64,000 nt of DNA from Streptomyces sp. AA1529 (GCF_000280905.1 NZ_ALAP01000015.1:62001-126000); one strand, 5' to 3'; counted from the first letter of the stretch, positions 8,511 through 16,655 are shown. Numbers and translations: made by a program. The notes: generated from the letters alone by a model not told the origin.

Positions 8511-9104
8511 TCAGTAGGCGGAGTCGACGTTGTCCATGCTGCCGTAGCGGTCGGCGGCGTAGTTGCAGGCGGCGGCGATGTTGGCGACGGGGTCGGTGAG
8601 GTCGTCGGGGGTGCCCTTGACGTGGTACTGGTCGAAGGTGGGTTGGATGACCTGGAGGAGTCCCTTGGAGGGGATGCCCTTCTGGGCGTTGATGTCCCAG
8701 TCGTTGACAGCGTTGGGGTCGCCTGCGGACTCGCGGATGATGTTGCGTTTGATGCCGTCGTAGCTGCCGGGGATGTCGTGCTTGGCCATGACGGCGCGTG
8801 CCTCGCGGATCCAGCCGTCCAGGTTGTCGGCGTACTTGGCCTTCGCGCCGCTCTTGCCGCTGTCCTTGGCGGCCTTGGCGGCCTTGTCCGCACTCTGCTT
8901 GGCGTGGTGGGCCTGGGTGGTCAGGTGCTGGGCGGTGGCGGCGGCCCGGTGGCCGGCCGGGCCGGCGGTGTCGGGGGTGGCGGCGTGGGCGGTGCCGGTC
9001 AGGGCGGTGGCGGCGATACCGGCCGCGCCCAGGGCGGTCAGGCCGCCGACGGCCAGCCGGCGGGTGGGGCGGACGGTACTCAGAGCGGTGAGGGTGGTGC
9101 GCAT
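8511..9104 (-). CDS. Secreted SLT-type lytic transglycosylase
   Basis: Exported muralytic enzyme of 197 residues. Residues 1-41 form a long signal peptide: basic RPTRRLAVGG, hydrophobic core LTALGAAGIAATALTG, cleavage site AHA-ATP. A Lys/Ala-rich helical linker (KQSADKAAKAAKDSGKSGAK) leads to the SLT fold from about residue 93, with the catalytic Glu125 in IIRESAGDP and the family signature GLLQVIQPTF and NIAAACNYAADRYGSM. This is the short Streptomyces form that ends right after the SLT domain with no LysM. It would cleave the MurNAc-GlcNAc bond during growth or spore germination. The start at 9104 has only a weak AAAGG at long spacing, but upstream sequence is not coding. A highly structured leader precedes it. 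Confidence 0.9.
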   Translation of the reverse strand: MRTTLTALSTVRPTRRLAVGGLTALGAAGIAATALTGTAHAATPDTAGPAGHRAAATAQHLTTQAHHAKQSADKAAKAAKDSGKSGAKAKYADNLDGWIREARAVMAKHDIPGSYDGIKRNIIRESAGDPNAVNDWDINAQKGIPSKGLLQVIQPTFDQYHVKGTPDDLTDPVANIAAACNYAADRYGSMDNVDSAY

Positions 9105-9300
9105 GGGGGAGCGGAACCTTTCGCGGGGGGACGTGGCGCCGCACCCGGCACGGGGCTGCCGGTGGTCTGGTTGCGGCGTGGGGCCCACCGTGCGGGAGGC
9201 ACCCCCCTCCCCGGCAACCATGTGACCTACGACCCCGCCTCGTCCCCCGCACCCGCCCCGGCACGCCATCCCCACCCCCACCCCGAACCCGGCATACCGG
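9105..9300 (-). other. Structured 5' leader of the SLT gene (candidate regulatory RNA)
   Basis: Read on the minus strand, the 190 bases before the SLT start hold three nested stems: GGTTGC pairing with GCAACC across about 45 bases, GGTGGGCCCCACG-type self-complementarity inside it, and CCGGCA-gccccg-TGCCGG with a perfect six-base stem, followed by a C/A-rich stretch to the start. In streptomycetes several muralytic genes are preceded by c-di-AMP (ydaO) riboswitches. The conserved ydaO core sequence was not recognised here, so only a structured leader is claimed. Confidence 0.3.
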
Positions 9301-9449
9301 ACATACGATGCCGGTTCGTACGTGACGTGGACCCTATGGGCGGCCTCACACCACCCACCCCGCAAAACCCCCGCCCCCGCACCCCCAGTACTCACCCCCA
9401 CGCACACCGCAACCGGTTCCGGGGATCGCACCGGAGGAGGGTGACGTGC

Positions 9450-9710
9450 ATGCACTTCTCGTGCTGGGTGCACTCCTACGAGCACGCCACGGAGAAGCCG
9501 GATCCCGCGCTCTTCCGGACGGCCTGCCGGGAACTCGGTGCCGGTCCGGGCGAGACGCTGATGGTCGGCGACCACCCGGCCAACGACGGCGGCGCCGTGG
9601 CCGCGGGCCTGCGGGCGTACGTCCTGCCGGCCGGTGCGTCACCCGGAGGGTTCCGGGGCCTGGATGCCGTGCTGCGCCTGGCCGGGATCCGGGAACGGGG
9701 GTGCGGGTAG
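9450..9710 (+). pseudogene. C-terminal fragment of a HAD-family hydrolase
   Basis: An 86-residue frame that matches only the last third of haloacid-dehalogenase-type phosphatases: YEHATEKPDPALF supplies motif III (Lys), GETLMVGDHPANDGGAVAAGL supplies motif IV (acidic pair) and LDAVLRLAGI is the normal end. Motif I (DxDxT), the cap and motif II are missing, and no upstream frame within 300 bases contains them, so it cannot be an active phosphatase alone. A good ribosome site (GGAGGAGG, nine bases before the ATG at 9450) means it may still be translated. Most likely the remnant of a deletion; a small domain-only protein is the alternative. Confidence 0.6.
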
Positions 9711-9762
9711 CGGGGGCCGCCCGTGCGTACCGGCTGGTTGCCGCGTGGGGCGGTGCCGCGGG

Positions 9763-11043
9763 TCAGGCGGGCCAGGGGAGGGTCGCGTAGAGGCGGTAGT
9801 CGGTGCCGTCCCTGCCGTGTTCGAGGGTGCCGCCCGCGAGCAGTGTGCGCTCCGCCAGCCCGATGAGGCCCTGTCCCCCTCCGGGGACCCGTGGACCGGC
9901 GGGGTCGCCGGCGGCGCCGTCGTGCCGTACCGGGTTGCGGATCTCGACGGTGAGGCCCGCACCCGAGGCGCCGCGTACGGTCACGGAGACCGGCGCGGCG
10001 GGGTGCGCGCCGTGCTTCCGGGCGTTCGTCAGGCCCTCCTGGACGATGCGGTACGCCGTGCGGCCCGCGACCGCGGGCGCGGAGCCCGGGCCGCCCGCCA
10101 CCGCGACGTCGAGTGCGACCGAGGCGCCTGCCCGCCGGGCCTCGTCCGCCAGGTTCCCGATGTCGGCGAGCACCGGCTGGGGGCGGTCGCTGTCCTCCGG
10201 TGCACGCAGTACGCCGATGACGTCCCGCAGGTCCTCCAGCGCCCGGTGGGCGCTGTCGCGGATCACGGCCGCGGCCTGCCCGATCTCCTGCGGGGCGGCG
10301 CCGGGGTTGAACTCCAGGGCGCCCGCGTGGACGCTCAGCAGGGAGAGCCGGTGGCCCAGTACGTCGTGCATCTCGCGGGCGATGTCCTCCCGCGCCGCAC
10401 GCCGCGACTCGGCCGCGGCCCGTGCGGCCTGCTCCCGCAGCGAGGCGACGAGCTGCCGCCGCGACCGTACGTACAGGCCCCAGCCGATGCTTCCGGCGAG
10501 CAGCGCGAAGTACGTGGCGGCCGACGCGGTCCTGGGGTCGTCCGCCGCCGGTCCGCTCGCCAGGAGGAACGGAACCGGCGCGAAGGCCACGCACGCCAGG
10601 TACCCGGTCACCCGGGGCGGCTTGTCGACCGCGACGGTGAACAGCGCCACCAGGATCGGGCCGGTGACGAAGTGCGAGAAGGGCTCCAGGAGCAGCAGCC
10701 CGACGGCGAGCGCCACCGGCTGCCACCGCCGCAGGAACAGCGCCGTGCAGGCCAGCGCCCCGGTCAGCTGGTCCAGGAACAGCGCGGTCTCGGAGGTGCC
10801 GGGGTCGATCACCACCGAGTCCGCGGTCAGTACCAGGAAGCATCCGGCGAACAGGAACGCGCCGGTGTCGACGACCCGGTCCCGTGTCCCGCGGCGGGTG
10901 CGGGGGGCGGCGCCGTGCTCCTCGCGGTGCCGCCGGGTCCGGCGTATCCGTCGCGCGGCGCGGCGCACCGGCTCGCTGCCGCGGTGCAGCAGCCGCCCCG
11001 CGGCGGGGAGTCGTGCACCGCGTCCGGTCCCGAGCAGTTCCAT
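9763..11043 (-). CDS. Orphan NarL-type sensor histidine kinase
   Basis: Membrane sensor kinase of 426 residues. A basic 55-residue N-terminus is followed by five to six hydrophobic helices (residues about 60-195), then a HisKA_3 dimerisation domain with phosphoacceptor His226 in REDIAREMHDVLGHRL, and a HATPase with N-box RIVQEGLTNARKHG and G-box GGQGLIGLAERTLLAGG. This class normally sits beside a NarL/FixJ response regulator; none is present on either side here, which makes it an orphan. The gene is divergent from a 70-residue membrane protein. The signal it senses cannot be inferred. Confidence 0.92.
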   Translation of the reverse strand: MELLGTGRGARLPAAGRLLHRGSEPVRRAARRIRRTRRHREEHGAAPRTRRGTRDRVVDTGAFLFAGCFLVLTADSVVIDPGTSETALFLDQLTGALACTALFLRRWQPVALAVGLLLLEPFSHFVTGPILVALFTVAVDKPPRVTGYLACVAFAPVPFLLASGPAADDPRTASAATYFALLAGSIGWGLYVRSRRQLVASLREQAARAAAESRRAAREDIAREMHDVLGHRLSLLSVHAGALEFNPGAAPQEIGQAAAVIRDSAHRALEDLRDVIGVLRAPEDSDRPQPVLADIGNLADEARRAGASVALDVAVAGGPGSAPAVAGRTAYRIVQEGLTNARKHGAHPAAPVSVTVRGASGAGLTVEIRNPVRHDGAAGDPAGPRVPGGGQGLIGLAERTLLAGGTLEHGRDGTDYRLYATLPWPA

Positions 11044-11199
11044 GCGGTGAATCTACGGCGGACCGCGTGGTGTCGGGACCGGTGCCCGGGAGGCGGCGAC
11101 TTCGGTATGACGTCGGCGCGCCCTGTCGGATACTTCGGTCGCCTCCGCCGAGGCCGAAGCCCGATCCGGCGGCCGGTCCGGGCGGGCCAGTCTGCCGCC

Positions 11200-11412
11200 A
11201 TGAAGAACTTTCTCGGGTTCGTGTCCTTCGTTCTCCTCGCCCAAGGCGCCGGCGGCATCCTGCACGAGGTGACCGGCGGCCGGTTCAAGCTGTGGACGGT
11301 GGTCCAGCGGATCGGCTTTCTCGACGGCTACGAGGTGTACGCCTGCGTCCTGCTGCTCGTCCTCGGTGTCGCGGTCGGTGCGGCCTCGGACGCGGTGGGG
11401 CGGCGCGGCTGA
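11200..11412 (+). CDS. Small two-helix membrane protein
   Basis: A 70-residue protein not overlapping any better frame. Helix one is FLGFVSFVLLAQGAGGIL, helix two YEVYACVLLLVLGVAVGAASDAV, separated by a loop with HEVTGGRFKLWTVVQRIGF. Codon use (G/C third positions) supports coding. Divergent from the sensor kinase at 9763, with about 155 bases between the starts, so the two may share control. No recognised family; possibly a small accessory protein of the kinase. Confidence 0.7.
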   Translation: MKNFLGFVSFVLLAQGAGGILHEVTGGRFKLWTVVQRIGFLDGYEVYACVLLLVLGVAVGAASDAVGRRG

Positions 11413-11563
11413 CGGCTGCCGACGTCGGCGACGCGGCGGTGCGGGCGGCCGGACGGGCCGGTGGTTCCGACCGGCGGGGCGGGAGGGGGCGGGCCGCGGC
11501 ATATTCTGAGGCGGCGGCAGGCCGCACTGCCACTCCCCGTACGGACCGATCAGGAGCAGAACC

Positions 11564-11752
11564 GTGTACTTCACCGACCGTGGCATCGAAGAGCTGGCGC
11601 AGCGGCGCGGCGAGGAGGAGGTCAGCCTCGGGTGGCTGGCCGAGCAGTTGCGCACCTTCGTCGATCTGAACCCCGACTTCGAGGTGCCGGTGGAGCGGCT
11701 GGCGACCTGGCTGGCGCGGCTGGACGACGAGGACGACGACGAGGACGACTGA
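11564..11752 (+). CDS. DUF6104-like small acidic protein
   Basis: A 62-residue protein starting at a GTG with AGGAG at normal spacing. The sequence MYFTDRGIEELAQRRGEEE, then LGWLAEQLRTFVDLNPDFE and VERLATWLARLDDE, is characteristic of a very conserved small Streptomyces protein family annotated DUF6104; it ends in an acidic run of Asp and Glu. Predicted cytoplasmic and helical. Function unknown. Stands alone upstream of the operator of the next gene pair. Confidence 0.85.
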   Translation: MYFTDRGIEELAQRRGEEEVSLGWLAEQLRTFVDLNPDFEVPVERLATWLARLDDEDDDEDD

Positions 11753-11948
11753 CGAGCGCGGACCGGGCCGTTCGGTCCTGCCGGGCGGACGGGGCCGGGC
11801 GGTTCGGTCCGGTTCGGTTCGGGGTGTTCGAGGTGGTCCGCTCCGGGACGGGCGGGCCGTCGTCGCCGGACGAGGGCGGGAGGGGCCCGGGAACGCCGGT
11901 TCCGGGGCGGGTGCGCGGGCTCACCGGACACGGAGGCTTGCACCACTC

Positions 11949-11992
11949 GCGATACGCGACATATCGTGTTCACCGCGATACGCGATATGTCG
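11949..11992 (+). promoter_or_regulatory. Duplicated dyad operator of the DUF4097-PadR operon
   Basis: Two 18-base near-copies, GCGATACGCGACATATCG at 11949-11966 and GCGATACGCGATATGTCG at 11975-11992, repeat with a 26-base period. Their right halves are also exact reverse complements of each other (CGACATATCG at 11957-11966 with CGATATGTCG at 11983-11992). It lies 78 bases before the DUF4097 start. The ATAT core and the PadR gene in the same operon point to a PadR autoregulatory operator. Confidence 0.7.
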
Positions 11993-12069
11993 TCGCGCTG
12001 CGGTGCCGTACGGCCGGTTCCGTACGGTTTTCCGTGCGCCCGCAGTGCCCGAGCCTGGGAGGCCGCGCA

Positions 12070-12999
12070 GTGTCCGCACCCGACGATCGCTCGTGGGAGA
12101 TCACGACGCCGCAGCGGATCGAGTTCGACGATCCGGTGACGGAACTCCAGGTCCGTGTGGTGGGCGGTACCGTCAACGTCGTCGGTACCCAGGAGCCGAC
12201 CACCCGCGTCGAGATCGGCAAGGTCGAGGGACCGCCGCTGCGCGTCCGGCGGGAGGGCGGCAGGCTCGTCCTCGCCTACGACGACCTGCCCTGGCGCGGC
12301 TTCCTCAAGTGGCTGGACCGCAAGGGCTGGCGGCGCGCGGTCGAGGTCTCCGTCCAGGTGCCGGCGCACGCGGAACTGTCGGTCGGTGTCGTCACGGCCG
12401 GAGCCGTCGTCTCCGGGGTGCACGGCCGCACCCGGGTGGCCGGCGTCTCCGGCGACACGACCCTGGTCGGGCTGTCCGGTCCCGTCGCGGCCGACACCGT
12501 CTCCGGCAGCGTGGAGACCCAGCGCCTCTCCGGCTCGCTGCGCTTCTCCACCGTCTCCGGCGATCTGACATGCATCGACGCCTCCGCCGATCAGATCAAG
12601 GCGGACTCGGTCAGCGGCGCGATGATCCTCGACCTGGCCTCGCCCCGCGGCGACCGGCCTGCCGACATCCGGCTCTCCAGCGTCTCGGGTGAGCTCGCGC
12701 TCCGGCTCCCCGACGACGCGGACCTCACGGTGGACGCGCACACCACGGGCGGCGCGGTCTCCAGCGCCTTCGACGATCTGCACACCGGCGGCTGGGGCGA
12801 CCACCGCATCACCGGCACCCTGGGCACCGGCCGCGGAGCGCTGCACGCCGTGAACGTCTCCGGCGGCCTCGCCCTCCTCCGCCGGCCCCCCGGCGAGGCC
12901 GCCGAGGGCGCCGCGGAGGACGCGGCCGCCTTGGCCGCGGCCCGCGACCCGCACCCGCCCGGGCAGCCGGGCACCCCCTCTCCGGCGAAGGACCTGTGA
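12070..12999 (+). CDS. DUF4097-type beta-strand repeat protein
   Basis: A 309-residue protein that is almost wholly beta-structure. From about residue 100 the sequence repeats short units of the form V-S-G-x-x: VVSGVHGRTRVAGVSGDTTLVGLSG, TVSGSVETQRLSG, STVSGDLTCID, SVSGAMILD and SSVSGELALRLP, the pattern of the DUF4097 right-handed beta-helix family (adhesin-like/LiaG-like). No signal peptide or membrane helix is visible, so it is cytoplasmic or surface-attached by unknown means. The GTG at 12070 is preceded by GGGAGG at seven bases. The PadR gene begins one base after its stop, indicating a single operon; in this family a PadR or PspC partner is common and a link to envelope stress is likely but not shown. 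Confidence 0.85.
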   Translation: MSAPDDRSWEITTPQRIEFDDPVTELQVRVVGGTVNVVGTQEPTTRVEIGKVEGPPLRVRREGGRLVLAYDDLPWRGFLKWLDRKGWRRAVEVSVQVPAHAELSVGVVTAGAVVSGVHGRTRVAGVSGDTTLVGLSGPVAADTVSGSVETQRLSGSLRFSTVSGDLTCIDASADQIKADSVSGAMILDLASPRGDRPADIRLSSVSGELALRLPDDADLTVDAHTTGGAVSSAFDDLHTGGWGDHRITGTLGTGRGALHAVNVSGGLALLRRPPGEAAEGAAEDAAALAAARDPHPPGQPGTPSPAKDL

Positions 13000-13000
13000 C

Positions 13001-14080
13001 ATGCCCCCCGTCTTCGCACACGGCCGCCTGCGCCTGTATCTGCTGATGCTGCTCGACGAGGCGCCCCGGCACGGCTACGAGGTCATCCGCCTGCTGGAGG
13101 AGCGGTTCGAGGGGCTGTACGCGCCCTCCGCCGGAACCGTCTACCCCCGGCTGGCCAAGCTGGAGGCCGAGGGGCTCGTCAGCCACACCACCGAGGGCGG
13201 CCGGAAGGTCTACTCGATCACGGAGGCGGGCCGGGCCGAGCTGGTCGACCGGCAGGCCGAACTCGCCGAGCTGGAGGTGGAGATCCGCGACTCCGTGGCC
13301 GCGCTCGCCGCCGACATCCGCGAGGACGTCAGCGGCACGGCCAGCGACCTGCGGCGCGAGATGCGGGAGCAGGCCCGGGACGCCCGGGGCCGCGCCAAGA
13401 GCGGGCGCGGACGCGGCCGCTCCGCGGCCACCGGGGCGGCTCCCGGCACCGAGAGCGCCTGGGGCGGCGCCTGGGAGGGCGTGCGCGGCGACAAGGAGGG
13501 GTGGCGCCAGGCCAAGGAGGAGCTGCGCCGCGCCAAGGACGAATGGAAGGAGCAGGCCCGCAGGGCCAAGGAAGAGGCCCAGCAGGCCAAGCAGCAGGCC
13601 CGCAAGGAACGCGAGGCGCACAGCGCCGCCCTCGCCGAGGTGCGGCGCATCGCCCACCAGGTGCAGGAACAGGTGCAGACCCGGATGCGGGGCGGCGACT
13701 GGTCGGGCGCCGTCCGCGACGGCATGTCCGAACTCGCCCGTGAGATGGGCGACCTGGGGCGGTTCGCCGGTCAGCCGGCGCCTCGCCCCGCGGCGGAGCA
13801 CCCCGGCGCCGCCGGAGCGGAGTCCGATGACGAGGGCGGTCTGCCGCTTCCCGACTCCACCGGAGACCCGGCGCGCGACCTGGAGCGTCTGCTGGACCGC
13901 TTCCGCGACGACGTGCGGGACGCGGCGCGCGACCACGGCGTCGGCGAGGGCGAACTGCGGGAGGTGCGGCGGCAGCTGTCCACCGCGGCGGCCCACATCG
14001 GGGTCGTGCTGCGTGGTTCCGGCGGAGGAGCCGGCGCCTCGGGCGGCGGATCGGCGGAGGGCGCCGCGAGCGGGAACTGA
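13001..14080 (+). CDS. PadR-family regulator with long charged coiled-coil extension
   Basis: A 359-residue regulator, two to three times the usual PadR length. Residues 1-85 are the winged helix (LLMLLDEAPRHGYEVIRLLEE, YAPSAGTVYPRLAKLEAEGLV, GGRKVYSITEAGRAEL). Residues about 85-115 form the dimer helix. Residues about 160-225 are a long Glu/Lys/Gln coiled coil (GWRQAKEELRRAKDEWKEQ, RAKEEAQQAKQQARKERE), then a Pro/Gly linker and a C-terminal helical block with LERLLDRFRDDVRDAARDHG. It is translated directly after the DUF4097 gene and probably binds the duplicated dyad at 11949-11992. The extension may mediate oligomerisation or contact with the DUF4097 protein; that is inference. Confidence 0.9.
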   Translation: MPPVFAHGRLRLYLLMLLDEAPRHGYEVIRLLEERFEGLYAPSAGTVYPRLAKLEAEGLVSHTTEGGRKVYSITEAGRAELVDRQAELAELEVEIRDSVAALAADIREDVSGTASDLRREMREQARDARGRAKSGRGRGRSAATGAAPGTESAWGGAWEGVRGDKEGWRQAKEELRRAKDEWKEQARRAKEEAQQAKQQARKEREAHSAALAEVRRIAHQVQEQVQTRMRGGDWSGAVRDGMSELAREMGDLGRFAGQPAPRPAAEHPGAAGAESDDEGGLPLPDSTGDPARDLERLLDRFRDDVRDAARDHGVGEGELREVRRQLSTAAAHIGVVLRGSGGGAGASGGGSAEGAASGN

Positions 14081-14153
14081 ACCCCGCACGCGGCGGGCCG
14101 GTGCGCCCCGCCGGCCCTGCCGGGACCCGGCCCGCGGCGTGTATGCCCCCTGC

Positions 14154-14188
14154 GGACCCGGACCCGGACCCGGACCCGGACCCGGACC
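14154..14188. repeat. GGACCC hexanucleotide microsatellite
   Basis: Five perfect copies plus a partial sixth of GGACCC lie in the gap between the long PadR gene and the TetR gene. As protein it would read Asp-Pro repeats, but no gene covers it. Length-variable tracts of this kind are prone to slippage. Confidence 0.8.
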
Positions 14189-14276
14189 GGGTGCATGGCT
14201 CCCGGACGCCCGGCGCCCGGATGCCCGGCGCCCTGCGTCGGCCCTGCGGCCTCCGGTGCCGAGTGCGCGACCGCCG

Positions 14277-14927
14277 TCACTCGGCCCGGCCGGCCCGACC
14301 GGTGCGGGGGTGCTCCCAGAGGCGGACCAGGTGCGCGCGGAGGGCGTCCTCGGCTTCCTCGGTGCTCAGGTGCCCGATGAGAACGTGGCTGGTCAGACCG
14401 TCCGCGAGGGCGAGCAGGGCGCGGGCCTCGCGCTGCGGATCGACCGACGTCGCGCCGCTGTCGGGGCCGGCTGGGTCACCGGGGCCGCCCCGGACGGCGT
14501 CGGTGACCAGGCGGGCGAGGAGGTCCTGGAGGGCCGCGTAGCTGATCCGGAGCCGGGCGGCGAGCGGCTCGCTGATCGCGGCCTGGGCGAGGAAGGCGAG
14601 CCACACCCGGGCCTCGGCGCGATGCGCGCTGCGGAGCAGTGCGATCTCTCCGGCCGCGTGTTCCAGGGCGGTGCCGGCTGTCTGGTCCGGGCTCTCGGAC
14701 AGCCGGGCCCGCATGCGCTCGGTGACGCGTTCGCCCACGTGGTCGACGGCGAACACCAGCATCTCCTCCTTGGTGCGGAAGCAGCGCTGCACGGCGCCCA
14801 GCGAGACCTCCGCGTGGGCGGCCACGTCGCGCATCGTCACCCCCTCGGGGCCGTGCGCGTCGGCGAGCACGCAGACGGCCTCGGCGATCCGCCGGCGTCG
14901 GTTCTCGTAGTCCACCTGCTTGGGCAT
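14277..14927 (-). CDS. TetR-family transcriptional regulator
   Basis: A 216-residue regulator. N-terminal DNA-binding helices read YENRRRRIAEAVCVLADAHG, then VTMRDVAAHAEVSLGAVQRCFRTKEEML; the recognition helix AEVSLGAVQRCF is normal for the family. The C-terminal domain (BetI-like TetR_C_6 type) contains RAEARVWLAFLAQAAISEPLAA and LALADGLTSHVLIGHLS. Start at 14927 is supported by GGAGG upstream; the longer frame to 15032 runs through the operator. Divergent from the amidase gene with a perfect 6-4-6 palindrome in between, so it probably controls both. Ligand unknown. Confidence 0.93.
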   Translation of the reverse strand: MPKQVDYENRRRRIAEAVCVLADAHGPEGVTMRDVAAHAEVSLGAVQRCFRTKEEMLVFAVDHVGERVTERMRARLSESPDQTAGTALEHAAGEIALLRSAHRAEARVWLAFLAQAAISEPLAARLRISYAALQDLLARLVTDAVRGGPGDPAGPDSGATSVDPQREARALLALADGLTSHVLIGHLSTEEAEDALRAHLVRLWEHPRTGRAGRAE

Positions 14928-14947
14928 GCGGAGGCGCCTCCTTAATT

Positions 14948-14963
14948 CGATACGAGTGTATCG
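14948..14963. promoter_or_regulatory. TetR operator of the tetR/amidase pair
   Basis: CGATAC-gagt-GTATCG is a perfect inverted repeat with six-base arms and a four-base spacer, extended by two further matching pairs after one mismatch. It lies 21 bases before the TetR start and 72 before the amidase start. Confidence 0.75.
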
Positions 14964-15034
14964 GATCTGGGTTAGGGTGCTGCGACGAGCACTTCGACAC
15001 AGGATTCGACACAGGAACGGGGAGGGCAGCAATC

Positions 15035-16474
15035 GTGCGGGACGCCCTTTGGAAGATGCCGGCCGCGGCCCAGGCGGCGGCGGTCCGGAACGGCGACGTA
15101 TCGGCCGCCGAACTGGTCGGCAGCCACCTGGACCGCATCGCCGAGGTGAACCCGCGGGTCAACGCGGTCACTCAGCTCATGGCCGAGCGCGCGCGGGAAG
15201 CCGCGGCGCGGACGGATGCGCGCCGGGCCGCCGGTGCGGAACTGGGGCCGCTCGCCGGAGTGCCCTTCACGGTGAAGGAGACCACGGCTGTCGAGGGCGT
15301 GCCGACCACGATGGGAGCCGCCCGCTTCCGCGATCTGGTCGCGGCGGCCGATGCGCCCCCGGTGGCCCGGCTGCGCGCCGCCGGAGCCGTACCCATCGGC
15401 CACAGCAACGTTCCCACCATGATCCTGGCCGGGATGCACACCCGCAGCGAACTGTTCGGCGACACCGTCAACCCCTGGGACCCGAGCCGGACTCCGGGCG
15501 GCTCCAGCGGTGGCGACGGAGCGGCCGTCGCCACCGGCATGGCCGCACTCGGCCTCGGCAACGACTCCGGCGGGTCGGTGCGGATCCCGGCCTCGTTCTG
15601 CGGTGTGGCCGGACTCAAGCCGACCGCCGGCCGGTTCCCCGCCGATCACCGGCTCTTCGGCCCGGCCGACCCGGGGCCGGCCTCGCAGATGCTGGTCACC
15701 GACGGCCCCCTGGCGCGCACGACCGCCGATCTGCGGCTGGCGTACGAGGTGCTGGCCGGGACCGACCCGCGGGACCCGCGGGCCGTTCCGGTGCCCGTCC
15801 GCGGCGAGCCGCTGCCCGGGCCGGTGCGGGTCGCGGTCGTCGCCGACCCCGGCGGCCACGGGGTCCACCCCGCGGTCGGCGGCGCCGTCACGGCAGCGGC
15901 CGAAGCGCTGCGCGACGCCGGCTACGACGTGCGGGAGGTGGCGGACGTGCCGCGGCTGGACGAGGCGCTGGAGACGTATGAGCGGATCGTCCTCACCGAG
16001 TTCGCCCCCAACTGGCCGGTGCTGCGCACGCTGCTCGGCGAGGGCGGAGGCCGCTACATCGAGATGGCGCTGGAGAAGACCCCGCCCGCGACCGCCGAGG
16101 AGTTCATGCAGCTGATGGGAGCGTGGCTGAACATCCGCCGCTCCTGGGCGGAGTTCCTCGACACCTGTCCGCTGCTGCTCGGCCCCGTGTTCACCGAGCC
16201 GCCCGTCGAACCCGGACTGGAGTCGCGCGACCCGGCGGGACGGGAGCGGGTCGGCTCGGCGATGCGCCTGTGCACGGCGACCAGCTTCGTGGGCGTGCCC
16301 GGCGTCGCCGTGCCGACCGGCGTGTCCGACGGGCTGCCGCTCGGTGTGCAGCTCGTCGGGCGCGCGTTCCGCGAGGACCTGTGCCTGGACGCCGCTCAGG
16401 CGGTCGAGGACCGCCTCGGCGTGCTCTCCCCGGTCGACCCCCGCCCGGACGCCGCACCGGCCGCCGCGCGCTAG
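15035..16474 (+). CDS. Amidase signature family enzyme
   Basis: Cytoplasmic amidohydrolase of 479 residues, the normal length. The Ser-cisSer-Lys triad is complete: Lys81 in PFTVKET, the cis-Ser in PGGSSGGDGAA (Ser157/158) and the nucleophile Ser181 in GNDSGGSVRIPAS, followed by FCGVAGLKPTAGRFP. These enzymes hydrolyse linear amides; the subgroup is annotated as GatA-like or indole-acetamide hydrolase but GatB/GatC partners are absent, so it is not the tRNA amidotransferase. Start is GTG at 15035 with a GGGGAGGG stretch upstream. Divergent TetR gene and operator suggest induction by a small molecule, perhaps its substrate. Confidence 0.93.
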   Translation: MRDALWKMPAAAQAAAVRNGDVSAAELVGSHLDRIAEVNPRVNAVTQLMAERAREAAARTDARRAAGAELGPLAGVPFTVKETTAVEGVPTTMGAARFRDLVAAADAPPVARLRAAGAVPIGHSNVPTMILAGMHTRSELFGDTVNPWDPSRTPGGSSGGDGAAVATGMAALGLGNDSGGSVRIPASFCGVAGLKPTAGRFPADHRLFGPADPGPASQMLVTDGPLARTTADLRLAYEVLAGTDPRDPRAVPVPVRGEPLPGPVRVAVVADPGGHGVHPAVGGAVTAAAEALRDAGYDVREVADVPRLDEALETYERIVLTEFAPNWPVLRTLLGEGGGRYIEMALEKTPPATAEEFMQLMGAWLNIRRSWAEFLDTCPLLLGPVFTEPPVEPGLESRDPAGRERVGSAMRLCTATSFVGVPGVAVPTGVSDGLPLGVQLVGRAFREDLCLDAAQAVEDRLGVLSPVDPRPDAAPAAAR

Positions 16475-16486
16475 GAGTGCCGTGCC

Positions 16487-16521
16487 GCGGGACGGCCGGC
16501 GCGGGGGGCCGGCCGTCCCGC
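16487..16521 (+). terminator. Terminator after the amidase gene
   Basis: A perfect 14-base stem (16487-16500 with 16508-16521, containing CGGGACGGCCGGC and its complement) with a seven-base G-rich loop begins 13 bases after the stop. It separates the amidase from the VMAP/Fxs block. Confidence 0.7.
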
Positions 16522-16655
16522 TCGGCACGTGGCCGGTCCCGGCCGGTGCGGCCGGGACCCGAGGGCCAGGAGGGTTCAAGGAGGACTCGTACAGGGCAGG
16601 TTGACGCATGCAGGGCCGTGACGGGAGCGTCGGCGGCAGAGGCGAGGGGGCGCAC

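Noticed and set aside
9105..9300. A c-di-AMP (ydaO-type) riboswitch before the SLT gene.
   Set aside because: Gene type and position fit, but the conserved core near the 3' end of the aptamer could not be recognised; kept only as a structured leader.
14154..14188. Coding Asp-Pro repeat protein.
   Set aside because: The GGACCC tract lies between two annotated genes and no frame across it has a start with a ribosome site.
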